In this document: in pieces, positions 35,176 to 46,928 of the stretch
Position numbering within the stretch: position 1 is the first letter of the stretch
Layout: every line of letters begins with the position of its first letter
NCBI GenBank assembly: GCA_963824595.1
Contig: CAWGPY010000002.1
Location: forward strand, 186,001 to 250,000
Reading direction: 5' to 3'
DNA: 64,000 nt
Source of the DNA: Cybelea sp963824595
GTDB lineage: Bacteria > Vulcanimicrobiota > Vulcanimicrobiia > Vulcanimicrobiales > Vulcanimicrobiaceae
The notes under the pieces: generated by a model
Database searches by the model: none
The model's input: only the letters and a program-made list of their open reading frames with translations
Told to the model about the DNA's origin: nothing
Made by a program: the position numbers and the translations under genes

Positions 35176-36144
35176 ATGCCTCTCGTACTTATGCAACGCG
35201 CGTGGCGAGACGATCCCAAATATAAAGACACCGAGTTTTCGATCTATCATTATCCGCAGCAGTATTTCAACCTGATCCGAGGCGGCGAAAATTTCGTGTA
35301 CTATCGGCCCGCGAGAGGAGCGCCGGCGGGGCAAGCGAGCAGCTACTTTGGATGCGGCGAGCTTGGCGACTGGTTTACCGACGAACGGGATCCAACGCAC
35401 AGGTTCGTTGACATTCGCAAGCCGGTCCCCTTCCCGCAAGCAGTCGGCTATCTCGATGGCGAGGGGCGGATGTTCGAGTCCGAGTTTAACGAGCGCAATG
35501 CGTTTCAAGGTCGATCGGTGCGCTGTATCGACGACCTGGACTACTATCGAATCCTCGGGGCGGCAGGCCTTACCGGTGCGATCTGGCACAACGCTCCGTC
35601 GGTCGACGGCGTCCTTAGCGGCCTAGTCGTTCCTATGCCCGCCTTTGACATTCCACGCGATCCGTTCCGGCCTTTGACCACGGTGCCCGACGGTACGGGC
35701 TATCGACCCACGGGCAAGGTAATCGACGTCTTTGAGGCGGCCGCCCTTCAAGAACGTGCGCGCGCCGACCATCAGGATACGCTGAGGCTCGTCAAGGCGA
35801 TGGCCGAAGCGAAAGGCGGGTCGTGTCTCTATAACAATAACGTCGATCTCCTCGCATCGTTCGGGGAGCGCCGACTCCTCGTCGAGGCGAAGAGCCTCAC
35901 CGTCGCGAGCGCCGCCGTCGACCGGATGCGGTACGGCATGGGGCAGCTCTTTGACTACGGCGTACGTTACCGCGCCGAAATCGGCCGCGCCGAGCCCGTT
36001 CTCGCGTTCGGCACGCTGCCGTCGCAAGAGGTGGGCTGGATCTCAACGATTTTGCAGGAGAACGGCGTTGCCTTTGTGGCGCGCCACAAAGATGCATTGC
36101 TGCCCGTCAATGAGTCCGCACGCGATCTGCCGATGTTTCGGTGA
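35176..36144 (+). CDS. Candidate two-domain nuclease: EVE/SRA-like reader plus PD-(D/E)XK
   Basis: A protein of 322 residues. The N-terminal 125 residues hold Y-K-D-T-E-F-S-I-Y-H-Y-P, then R-G-G-E-N-F-V-Y-Y-R, like the small PUA/EVE-type domains that read modified bases in restriction enzymes. Residues 195-300 fit a PD-(D/E)XK core: H199, the metal aspartate D224 in N-V-D-L-L, the E237-A-K239 motif in L-L-V-E-A-K-S, and the G-Q-L-F-D-Y-G-V helix at 256-263. A modification-dependent (type IV-like) restriction activity is inferred, not shown. It stands alone with no methyltransferase nearby. Upstream GTTGCG gives no clear ribosome site. Confidence 0.55.
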   Translation: MPLVLMQRAWRDDPKYKDTEFSIYHYPQQYFNLIRGGENFVYYRPARGAPAGQASSYFGCGELGDWFTDERDPTHRFVDIRKPVPFPQAVGYLDGEGRMFESEFNERNAFQGRSVRCIDDLDYYRILGAAGLTGAIWHNAPSVDGVLSGLVVPMPAFDIPRDPFRPLTTVPDGTGYRPTGKVIDVFEAAALQERARADHQDTLRLVKAMAEAKGGSCLYNNNVDLLASFGERRLLVEAKSLTVASAAVDRMRYGMGQLFDYGVRYRAEIGRAEPVLAFGTLPSQEVGWISTILQENGVAFVARHKDALLPVNESARDLPMFR

Positions 36145-36152
36145 AGCTGGCC

Positions 36153-36216
36153 GTCCTTCGACTGCGCGCCCTTCGACTCGCTTCGCTCGCTCAGGACGCT
36201 CCGCTCAGGATGACAA
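36153..36216. repeat. Interspersed palindromic repeat unit
   Basis: The stretch holds CCTTCGACTCGCTTCGCTCG followed by CTCAGGACGCTCCGCTCAGG-ATGACA, preceded by another CCTTCGACTGC half-unit. CTTCGACT, CGCTCAGGA and AGGATGACA elements of this type occur as dispersed intergenic repeats in many uncultured bacterial genomes. Its inner CGAG/CTCG complement gives a potential hairpin. It fills the gap between the nuclease gene and glyS; I saw no second copy in this window. Confidence 0.5.
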
Positions 36217-36267
36217 GGTGGGTATGGGCTAGGGGTTTCCACGGGCAGCGAAAAACCTAACCGGTCG

Positions 36268-37611
36268 ATGGAAACGACGGCTCCGGCGCAGCGCGTCACC
36301 ATGGAGGAGATCACGGCGCTGGCCAAGCGCCGCGGCTTCATCTTTCAGTCGAGCGAGATCTACGGGGGCATCAACGGCTTCTGGGATTACGGTCCGCTGG
36401 GCGCCGTGCTCAAGCGCAACGTCAAGGATGCCTGGTGGCGCGACACGGTCGAGCTTCGCGACGACGTCGTGGCCTTCGATTCCTCGATCGTCATGCACCC
36501 GCTCGGTGTGGAAGGCATCCGGGCACGTTGACGCGTTTCACGACGTGATGATCGACTGCAAAGTCTGCAAGCATCGCTTTCGCGCCGATCACCTGCCCAA
36601 TCGCTCGCAGTGCCCCGACTGCGGCAGCAAAGACTCGTTCACGGAGCCGCGCAACTTCAATTTGATGATGCGTACGTCGGTCGGTCCGATGGAGGATACG
36701 TCCGCGGTCGCGTACCTGCGTCCGGAGACGGCTCAGGGCATTTTCGTGAACTTCAAGAACATCTATCAGACGGCGCGCAAGCGGCCGCCGTTCGGCGTGG
36801 CGCAGATCGGCAAGTCGTTCCGCAACGAGATCACGCCCGGGAACTTCACGTTCCGGCTGCGCGAGTTCGAGCAGGCCGAGCTCGAGTATTTCGTTCCCGA
36901 CGACGGCAAAGACATGGACGCGTTCCGCGAGTGGGTGGAACGGCGCAAGGCGTGGTACGCGAACTACGGCATCGCCTCGGAGCGCCTGCGGTTCTACGAG
37001 CTGACCGAGGCCGAGCGCCCGCACTATGCGAAGGCCGGCATTGACGTCGAGTACCTCTTTCCGTGGGGCTGGGGCGAGCTCGAATCGATCGCTCACCGCG
37101 GCACCTACGATCTCGACGCGCACGTGCGGCTCTCGGGCAAGGACCTGCGGTTTTTCGACGAGGCCAGCAAGACGCACTACACGCCGCTGCTCATCGAGAG
37201 CTCGGCCGGCATGGACCGGACGGTGCTCACGTTCATGATCGACGCCTACGAGCGCGAACGCGGCACCGACCCCGCGGGCAAGGAGACCGAGCGCACCGTC
37301 CTGCGCTTCCATCCGCGCATCGCGCCCGTGCAGGTCGCGGTGTTTTCGCTGGCGCGCAACAAGCCCGAGCTGGTGGAGCGGGCGCGGGCGATCGAGGCGG
37401 CGCTCCGGCCGAAGTATCGCACGCAATACGACGAGGGTAACATCGGGCAGCTCTACCGGCGGCAAGACGAGATCGGAACGCCGTTCTGCGTCACCGTTGA
37501 CTACGAGACACTGGGCGACGGCAGCGTAACGCTGCGCTCGCGCGACTCGATGCAGCAGCAGCGCGTCGACGCGGCATCGCTCGCCGAACATCTGCGGACG
37601 GCACTCGAGCG

Positions 37612-37615
<4 letters not shown>
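36268..37615 (+). CDS. glyS: Glycine--tRNA ligase (homodimeric type), interrupted by a frameshift
   Basis: The frame from 36268 reads the N-terminus to H-P-L (codon 79) and then hits a stop at 36529. A second frame continues V-W-K-A-S-G-H-V-D-A-F-H from 36506 to 37615. Removing one G of the pair at 36505-36506 restores a 448-residue class II GlyRS of the alpha2 type. It has motif 2 at F-R-N-E-I, a motif 3-like G-M-D-R-T-V, and a zinc-ribbon-like C-x2-C...C-x2-C. The enzyme charges tRNA-Gly and is normally essential. The break is most simply a sequencing/assembly error, though a real mutation is possible. The stop overlaps ppdK (ATGA). Confidence 0.92.
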
Positions 37616-40291
<2,676 letters not shown>

Positions 40292-40302
<11 letters not shown>

Positions 40303-41509
40303 CGATTACGCCGGCGCAGATCTCGCGCGCCGCGAGCCACGAGTCGTCGTCCGGTCCGCCCGCCTTGCGCACGAAGAGCTTGCGCCAATAGGCCTTTCCG
40401 CTCAGTTTCGAGATCACGTCGGAGACGCCGCGCGCGTCCACGACGCCGCCGCCCCAGCCCACCCAGACCGTGCGGTCGTCGCCGATGCCGAACGGGAGGC
40501 GGTGCAGCAGCTGCGATTGCGAATCGGCCCACACGTTCGCGTCGCCGAAGCGTTCGCGCAGGGCGGCGTGGCACGCCTCGAAGGCGCGCAGATCCCGCTC
40601 GGCGTTGAACTCCCAGGCCAAACCGAACGTGCGCAGGCGATTGCGCAGTGCCGCCGCAGCCGGGCTTTCGGCGTCGTCGAGCGCGCCGAGCACGCGAAAA
40701 TCGTCCCAGCGCAGGAACTCGGGCGTAGGGTCGAGCGCCCGCGGATCGGGCCACAGCTCGTGCAGCACCTCGTGCAGCACGTGCTCGAACATTCGCGTCG
40801 TATGGTGAAAGTAGACCGACGCGAACATCATGTAGCGCGCCAAGACGAACGATTCGAGCGCCACGACGCCGCGGCGGTCGATGCCGACGGCCGGCTTGCC
40901 GTCCACGTCGAACACGCGCAGCGAAGCGACCAGCTGCTCCGAGTCGTAGCGCCCGGTCGCGACGCCGGTGAAGTAGGCGTCGCGCAGCAGGTAATCCATC
41001 CGGTCGGCGTCGAGGTTCGGTCCGCTCACGAGCTCGCGCAGCGCCGGGTAACGGCTGTGCGGATCGCCGACGATGAGTCCGAGCAGGTCGCCCGCGTCAA
41101 CCTCGAGCTCGGCGATGCCGTGCGCGACCTCGGGCAGCGCGACGAGCGCCGTGGTGCGAGCCTCGTGGCGAACGCCGAGCACGCTCTCGCACGCGTGGCT
41201 GAACGGCCCGTGTCCGATGTCGTGCAGCAGCAGCGCCGCGCGCACGAGGCGCCGCTGATACGCGGCTTCGCTCGCGCTCCCGGTGAAATCGGCGCTCGAG
41301 CGCAGCATCTCGTCGAACGCGCGGGTGCCGATGGCCAGCGCGCCGAGCGCGTGACCGAACCGCGAATGCTCCGCGGAGGGGAACGCAAGATACGCGAGAC
41401 CCAGCTGGCGCAGGCGCCGCAACCGTTGCATCACCGGTAAATCGAGGAGCCGCGCTTCCGCTGTGGATAACTCGATGAACCGATGGACGGGGTCGAAGAT
41501 GCGTTTCAC
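40292..41509 (-). CDS. HD-domain phosphohydrolase (dGTPase/SAMHD1-like)
   Basis: A protein of 405 residues from GTG at 41509. The HD metal site is seen as H53 in H-S-R-F-G-H-A-L-G, H96-D97 in L-L-H-D-I-G-H-G-P-F-S-H and D170 in D-A-D-R-M-D-Y-L-L-R-D. F-D-P-V-H-R at the N-terminus is typical of the YwfO/SAMHD1-like group that hydrolyses dNTPs to nucleosides and triphosphate. A nucleotide-pool role fits its position divergent from dnaG. Its end overlaps ppdK by 11 bases. Confidence 0.92.
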
Positions 41510-41578
41510 GCTAAGAAAACGGATACTCCCAACGCCGGAAACTTCTCATGGAGCGACGAAAATCCCGCAACGGCAGCC

Positions 41579-43369
41579 GTGAAGTACGATCAGGACGTTT
41601 TCCGAGCGATCAGATCGCGAATCGATATCGCAGAGTTCATCGGCCAGTACGTGCCGTTGCGCAAGCGCGGGAACGATATGGTCGGGCTCTGCCCGTTTCA
41701 CGCGGAGAAGACGCCGTCGTTTCACGTTCATCCCGACCGCGGCTTCTTCAAGTGTTTCGGCTGCGGTGCCGGCGGCGACGTCATCACGTTCGCGCAGAAG
41801 GCGGAGAACCTGACGTTTCCCGACGCCGTCCGCGTGCTCGCGGGCAAAGCCGGCGTCGAGCTCGAGCCCGAGAACCCGCGCGCGGCCCGCGCGCGCAGCG
41901 AGCGCGAGGCAATCTACGAAGCCAATCGCCTCGCCGCCGACTACTTCGCGCGCATGCTCGCCGCGCGGCAAGGATCCGCGGCGCGAGCCTACTGCGAACG
42001 GCGCGGCTTCTCGGCGGCGACGATCGAACGATTCGGCCTCGGCTACGCGCCCGACTCGTGGGACGGCCTCGCGACGGAGCTCGAGCGCTCCGGCGTCGAG
42101 CTCGCGCTGGCGGAGAAGGCGGGACTCCTCAAGCGAGGGCAGCGCGGCTTCTACGATTTCTACCGCAACCGGCTCATGGTTCCGACGTTCTCCACGACCG
42201 GCGAGGTGATCGCGTTCGGCGGGCGCGCGCTCGGGGATGCCGAGCCCAAGTACCTCAACACGGCGACGACTCCGGTCTATACCAAAGGTCATCATCTCTT
42301 CGCGCTCAACCTCGCCCGCAAGGCGGCGCAATCCGATCGCACGATCATCGTGGTCGAGGGCTACCTCGATTGCATCGCGCTCCACCAAGCCGGGTTCGAG
42401 AACGCGGTCGCCGCGTTGGGCACCTCGTTCACTGCGGAGCAAGCGGCCGAGCTTCGCAAGTATGCCGACAACGTGTTTCTCTGCTTCGACGGCGACGCGG
42501 CGGGCAGCGCCGCCGCAACCAAAGCTATTGACGTGGCGTCTAGGGTGATCGAGGACGCGGGATCGTCGGTGCGCATCGTCGTGCTTCCCGCCGGGGAGGA
42601 TCCCGACAGTTACGTTCGGACGCGCGGCGCCGGAGAGTTCCAGCGCCTGCTCGCCGATGCCGCACCGGCGTTGAGATTCAGGATCGACACGGAAATTGGC
42701 CGGCTTCGGGCCGGATTCGACACGCCGGCGCGCCTGCTGCCGAAGGCGGAAGCGCTCGTGCGTGCGTTGGCGCCGCTCCAGGAGTTAGACCGTTGGATGG
42801 TCTACGTCGCGGGGCGATTGCAGGTAAACGTGGACGATCTTCGGAATAGCCGGTTCCTCGCCGACCGCGCAAACTTCGTTCCGTCCGCGCGGGCGGCGTT
42901 CGCTCAAAGCCGTCACGTCACGGCACGGGTAGAGACGCTCTCCTTCGAACGAGAGGTCGTCAGCATTCTACTTGAAGAGCCTTCGCTCGGCGCCGAATTC
43001 GGCAATCGCATCGAAGCGTCGCGCTTCCGCAACGAGGTTTACCGGCGGATCTACGAACGGATTCTGGAGGAGGCCGGGAAGTTGACGACGACCGCGGACG
43101 TGTTCGGGCTTTTCGCGGAGGATCAAGGCGTGCTCGATCTCCTGGCGGACGTCGGGGGACGCCAACGAAGCTCGGCGGTGCGCTACGGTGACTCGCAGGA
43201 GCGGCGGGCGCACCTGGAACGGGTGGTCGAACGGTTACAGCTCGAGGACGAGCGGCGGCGTTACCGCGAGCTCTCCGATCTGATCGACGATCGCCTCACC
43301 GGCGGCGAAGCGGTCTCGGAAGAGATTCGCGGAGAGTTCGAAGCGCTCGTCGCGAAGCTGAAACGATAA
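41579..43369 (+). CDS. dnaG: DNA primase
   Basis: A protein of 596 residues from GTG 41579 (M-K-Y-D-Q-D). An ATG at 41483 would add 32 residues but overlaps the divergent HD gene. The CHC2 zinc-binding domain has C38, H41, C59 and C62. The catalytic core and Toprim follow with V-V-E-G-Y-L-D and F-D-G-D-A-A-G. The C-terminal part is a DnaB-interacting helical domain. It makes RNA primers for replication. rpoD follows after 35 bases, the classic dnaG-rpoD macromolecular synthesis arrangement. Confidence 0.96.
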   Translation: MKYDQDVFRAIRSRIDIAEFIGQYVPLRKRGNDMVGLCPFHAEKTPSFHVHPDRGFFKCFGCGAGGDVITFAQKAENLTFPDAVRVLAGKAGVELEPENPRAARARSEREAIYEANRLAADYFARMLAARQGSAARAYCERRGFSAATIERFGLGYAPDSWDGLATELERSGVELALAEKAGLLKRGQRGFYDFYRNRLMVPTFSTTGEVIAFGGRALGDAEPKYLNTATTPVYTKGHHLFALNLARKAAQSDRTIIVVEGYLDCIALHQAGFENAVAALGTSFTAEQAAELRKYADNVFLCFDGDAAGSAAATKAIDVASRVIEDAGSSVRIVVLPAGEDPDSYVRTRGAGEFQRLLADAAPALRFRIDTEIGRLRAGFDTPARLLPKAEALVRALAPLQELDRWMVYVAGRLQVNVDDLRNSRFLADRANFVPSARAAFAQSRHVTARVETLSFEREVVSILLEEPSLGAEFGNRIEASRFRNEVYRRIYERILEEAGKLTTTADVFGLFAEDQGVLDLLADVGGRQRSSAVRYGDSQERRAHLERVVERLQLEDERRRYRELSDLIDDRLTGGEAVSEEIRGEFEALVAKLKR

Positions 43370-43404
43370 GGTCAAAAACCGAAAGGAGGTGAAGAGAACA
43401 AGAG

Positions 43405-44574
43405 ATGGCACGGAAGAAAGGCTCCACGGCGGTCGCTGAGCCGGCACCGGCGGTGACGCTGGAGGAGCTCAAAAAGAAGCTGCTCGCGCGCGGCAAGAGT
43501 CAGGGCTCGCTGACCTATGAGGAGATCAGCAGCACCTTCGACGTGCTCGACGAGGTCAGCCCGGAGCAGCTCGACGAGTTCTTCGAGGAGATCACGGCCG
43601 CGGGCATCGAGCTGGTCGACGAGCAGAAGGACGAGAAGCCGGAGACCGAGCGCGAGGAAGAGGCCGGCGAGGCGATCGCCGACGGATTGTCGTTGGACGA
43701 TCCGGTCCGCATGTACCTCAAAGAGATCGGCCGCGTCCCGCTGCTCTCGATGGAGCAGGAAAAGTCGCTGGCGATGCGGATCGAGGCCGGCGAGCTCGAG
43801 CTGAGTCGCGACGGTTCGGCGGATCCTAAGATCGTTGACGGCGGCGAGGAGGCGAAGCGGCAGCTTACCGAGGCGAATCTGCGGCTCGTCGTTTCGATCG
43901 CGAAGAAGTACGTTGGCCGCGGCATGCTGTTCCTCGATCTGATCCAAGAGGGAAACCTCGGCTTGATTCGAGCCGTCGAGAAGTTCGACTATCGGAAGGG
44001 TTACAAGTTTTCGACCTACGCGACGTGGTGGATTCGCCAAGCGATCACGCGCGCGCTGGCCGATCAGGCCCGCACGATTCGCATACCCGTGCACATGGTC
44101 GAGACGATCAACCGGCTGATCAAGGTGTCGCGGCAGCTGCTGCAAGAGCTGGGCCGCGAGCCGTCAGTCGAGGAGATCGCCGAAGCGATGGCGTTGACGC
44201 CCGAAAAGGTGCGCGAGGTGATGAAGATCTCGCAGGAGCCGATCTCGCTCGAGACGCCCATCGGTGAAGAGGAAGACTCGCATCTCGGCGACTTCATCGA
44301 AGATCAAGAGGCCGTGGCGCCGGCGGAGGCGGCCTCGGTGATGCTCCTCAAGGAGAAGATGCAAGACGTTCTCCAGAACCTCACCGAGCGCGAGCGCAAG
44401 GTGCTCGTCTTGCGCTTCGGCCTGGAAGACGGTCACCAGCGAACGCTCGAAGAGGTCGGCCAGGAGTTCGGCGTCACCCGCGAGCGCATCCGCCAGATCG
44501 AAGCCAAGGCGTTGCGTAAGCTCCGCCACCCGTCGCGCGGCAAGGCGCTGAAAGACTACTGGACGAACGAATAA
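43405..44574 (+). CDS. rpoD: Primary RNA polymerase sigma factor (sigma-70/SigA)
   Basis: A protein of 389 residues. Region 1.1-like acidic N-terminus; region 1.2 at D-P-V-R-M-Y-L-K-E-I-G-R (about 97-108). Region 2 has L-D-L-I-Q-E-G-N-L-G-L-I-R-A-V-E-K-F-D-Y and Y-A-T-W-W-I-R-Q-A for -10 recognition. Region 3 follows, and region 4 has V-T-R-E-R-I-R-Q-I-E for -35 recognition. The upstream AAAGGAGGTGA (43382-43392) is an almost perfect anti-Shine-Dalgarno match, about 12 bases from the ATG. It follows dnaG closely. Confidence 0.97.
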   Translation: MARKKGSTAVAEPAPAVTLEELKKKLLARGKSQGSLTYEEISSTFDVLDEVSPEQLDEFFEEITAAGIELVDEQKDEKPETEREEEAGEAIADGLSLDDPVRMYLKEIGRVPLLSMEQEKSLAMRIEAGELELSRDGSADPKIVDGGEEAKRQLTEANLRLVVSIAKKYVGRGMLFLDLIQEGNLGLIRAVEKFDYRKGYKFSTYATWWIRQAITRALADQARTIRIPVHMVETINRLIKVSRQLLQELGREPSVEEIAEAMALTPEKVREVMKISQEPISLETPIGEEEDSHLGDFIEDQEAVAPAEAASVMLLKEKMQDVLQNLTERERKVLVLRFGLEDGHQRTLEEVGQEFGVTRERIRQIEAKALRKLRHPSRGKALKDYWTNE

Positions 44575-44590
44575 CGGGCACAAGCCCTCT

Positions 44591-45253
44591 ATGTTCTTCC
44601 TCAATCTGATCGCCGCCGTCGCGGCCGCCGTCACCCCGAGCCCGTCGCCGACCCCGCGCGAGCCGCCCAAGACGATCATCACGATCGTCTCTTCGCCGTA
44701 TTGCAACTCGCTGGCGCAGCATTTCAACGGCGCGCTCGTTCCCATGCTGGCCAACGATCGCACTCTCGACGCGGTCAGCGTGCAGCTCGACGACCTCAAC
44801 ACGCTGTTCAGCCAGCCCGACTACGTGCAGCGCTTCCTCCACGTCCGCGACCACATGCTTCGCCAGGAAACCGAGCTCAACCAGTCGCTCGCCGCAATCC
44901 AGCGGGAGATCAACCAGCTGCGCGACGGCGCCCGCCTGACGACCGACCCGCAGGCGACGGCGGCGATCCACGACGCGGCGCAAGACCTGCAGGCGGCGTA
45001 CGACAAGCAGCGCCAGCTGTCGATCGACCTGCAGGGCATGTACCAGGCGATGCTCACGTATCCGATCTATCGCGTCAATCCCGCGATGGGCGGTTTCGAC
45101 CCGGCCGAGATGCGGATGCCCGCCGACGAGCGCAACGTCAAGAGTTACCTGCGGTTCGACGGTCAGCGCGACGTGATCGCGCAAAACGAGGACAAGGCGA
45201 CCGACATCGCCCTCGCGGCGGTCGAGAAGAACTGCGTCACGAACAAACCGTAG
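44591..45253 (+). CDS. Secreted hypothetical protein with coiled coil
   Basis: A protein of 220 residues with a short N-terminal signal-like segment and a P-S-P-S-P-T-P linker (about 16-24). Residues 90-150 form a glutamine-rich helical region with heptad spacing (R-Q-E-T-E-L-N-Q-S-L, I-Q-R-E-I-N-Q-L). It starts 16 bases after rpoD with no good ribosome site. Two cysteines (Cys38, Cys216). Family not recognised. Confidence 0.65.
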   Translation: MFFLNLIAAVAAAVTPSPSPTPREPPKTIITIVSSPYCNSLAQHFNGALVPMLANDRTLDAVSVQLDDLNTLFSQPDYVQRFLHVRDHMLRQETELNQSLAAIQREINQLRDGARLTTDPQATAAIHDAAQDLQAAYDKQRQLSIDLQGMYQAMLTYPIYRVNPAMGGFDPAEMRMPADERNVKSYLRFDGQRDVIAQNEDKATDIALAAVEKNCVTNKP

Positions 45254-45278
45254 CTGCCTCCGCTCGCGCCGCGCGACG

Positions 45279-45971
45279 TTACATGTCGTCTTTGCCGGCG
45301 TTGGCCGAGGGCGTGACCAGCGGATTCTTATCGGCGAAGGCGCCGTTGGGGTTGGGCTTCACCCAGACGATGAGATCCCACAGCGACGGCAGCAGGAAGA
45401 CGCGCGTGACGCTGCCGACGTTCTTGGCGATGCCCATCTTGACCAGCGTCTTCGCCTCCGGGCTGTCCACGTTGCCGCCGGCGGCTGCGAACTTCTTCGC
45501 GCTGGTGGCGCCGTAGACGGGGTTGCCGTCCGGGCCGACCAAGATGTAGTGGATGTGCTCGCGGAACGAGATCCACCGGCGATAGTTGACGCCCCAAATC
45601 GAAGGCGGCTCGGGTGACGTGCTCTGCTTCACCGAGAAGTCGGCGCCCAGCAGATTCCCTTTGACGTCGTACCACAGCTGGCTCGGCTCTTGCGGATTGC
45701 CGCTCTGCCAGTCGAGGTTGGTGTAGCTGATCGCTCCGTCTTCGTCTTCGTTGCCGAAGCGGAAATAGCCGGCCTTTTCGGCGGCGGCGACGGTCGGGAA
45801 GCGTGCGTTGAGGTCGGCCTGAATTTGCTTGACGAAGGCGACCTCGGTGCCCTGCGGTATCGGCGAGAGCGTCGCGGTGGGGGCGGGCGTCGCCGCGACA
45901 CCGGGGCTGCCGGATACCGCGAACAGTGCGAGCAGAGCGATTGCGCACGTCGTACGAATGGGCACGAGCAT
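45279..45971 (-). CDS. Secreted hypothetical protein
   Basis: A protein of 230 residues with a clear signal peptide ending V-A-A (about 27) and a short P/T-rich linker. The mature part has F-R-F-G-N-E-D-E-D-G-A-I-S-Y-T-N and I-H-Y-I-L-V-G-P-D-G-N-P-V-Y segments, suggesting a beta-rich fold. I recognise no family. AGAGAGGTATG gives the ribosome site at the start. A hairpin at 45992-46015 separates it from the upstream same-strand gene. Confidence 0.65.
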   Translation of the reverse strand: MLVPIRTTCAIALLALFAVSGSPGVAATPAPTATLSPIPQGTEVAFVKQIQADLNARFPTVAAAEKAGYFRFGNEDEDGAISYTNLDWQSGNPQEPSQLWYDVKGNLLGADFSVKQSTSPEPPSIWGVNYRRWISFREHIHYILVGPDGNPVYGATSAKKFAAAGGNVDSPEAKTLVKMGIAKNVGSVTRVFLLPSLWDLIVWVKPNPNGAFADKNPLVTPSANAGKDDM

Positions 45972-45991
45972 ACCTCTCTTTCTGCGAGACC

Positions 45992-46015
45992 CTTTCGGGG
46001 CGTGCGCCCCGAAAG
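45992..46015. terminator. Intergenic hairpin without U-tract
   Basis: CTTTCGGGGCG and CGCCCCGAAAG form a perfect stem with a TG centre, 8 bases past the stop of the minus-strand gene that ends at 46023. No T-run follows on either strand, so it may be a weak terminator, an mRNA 3'-end stabiliser or a folded spacer. Its stem-TG-stem centre resembles the confirmed-looking terminator at 25962-25983. Confidence 0.4.
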
Positions 46016-46022
46016 CATCGCG

Positions 46023-46928
46023 CTAGGCGCTCGGCGTGGGTGAGGGCGAGGGCGAGGGCGTCGCCTTGTGATGCGGCGTCTCGACCGACGGGCCGAACGG
46101 CGTCGCGAGCGGCGCGACGGGAAACGTGGACACCGGCGGATCGGTGCTGCGGGCGAGCGGATGCGGCGTGACGATGGCGATGCTGCCGTTCGGCGCCGCC
46201 GTGAGCGTGGCTTCGGTGTTGGCCGGAATGACCGAGCCCGGACCCAGCACGAAGTTCTTTCCCTTGCGCAGGATCTGATAGAGCGGATAGTAGGGCACGA
46301 AGATGTCGCCGACCGTGTCTTCGGCGCCGACCGTGGAGGCGTGGCCCGACGAGACGCTCGGCGTGAGCCGCGCGACCGGCGCGCGCAGCGGCAGCGTGCG
46401 TCCGCCCGGCAACGGCAGCGGTTCGAAGAAGATGTCCACGAAGCCGTAGACGTCGGCGAGGTCGGCCGCGGACGAGTTGACGATGCGAATTTCCACCGGC
46501 GTGCCGGCAGGCACGATGGTGCGGCCCCCGACGACGACGTCGTATCTGAGGTGCGCGCGAACCGTCTGTCCCGCTTTCGAAGCCTTCGACGAGATGGGAT
46601 CGTCGAGCACGAACTGCAACATCGTATCGAAGGGCAAGACGTTGCCGTAGGTGGTCGCCGTCGGGCTCGGGGTCGCGTTCGGCATGGGAGTCGGAGGCGT
46701 TGGATATGCCCCTGCGGTTCCCACGCCGATCGTAACGAATGCGAAGACGGTGACGCTCAGGCCGAGCCCGAGCCGGGTGCGGTTAGCTCGCGCGCTGCTT
46801 GCGGTCGGAGGCTGCGCGCTTCCCCTCTTCGATGAGCTGCTTGACCTTCTGTCCACCCTTTTGTCCGATGCGCTCGTAGAAGTTCGGGCCATAACGATCT
46901 CGGGTGGCTTCGCCGCCCTTTTTCCCAC
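46023..46928 (-). CDS. Secreted/envelope beta-rich hypothetical protein, start unresolved
   Basis: The convincing part begins near base 46770: a signal-like hydrophobic stretch (T-V-F-A-F-V-T-I-G-V-G-T-A-G-A-Y), a P-T-P-P-T-P-M-P linker and a beta-rich domain with V-P-A-G-T-P-V-E-I-R-I. The C-terminus is S-P-S-P-S-P-T-P-S-A. The longest frame opens at 46928 and overlaps the KGG gene in another frame; that part is S/R-rich and may not be translated. No ATG, GTG or TTG lies just before the signal segment, so a rare start or coupling to the KGG gene must be assumed. Function unknown. Confidence 0.6.
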   Translation of the reverse strand: MGKRAAKPPEIVMARTSTSASDKRVDRRSSSSSKRGSAQPPTASSARANRTRLGLGLSVTVFAFVTIGVGTAGAYPTPPTPMPNATPSPTATTYGNVLPFDTMLQFVLDDPISSKASKAGQTVRAHLRYDVVVGGRTIVPAGTPVEIRIVNSSAADLADVYGFVDIFFEPLPLPGGRTLPLRAPVARLTPSVSSGHASTVGAEDTVGDIFVPYYPLYQILRKGKNFVLGPGSVIPANTEATLTAAPNGSIAIVTPHPLARSTDPPVSTFPVAPLATPFGPSVETPHHKATPSPSPSPTPSA

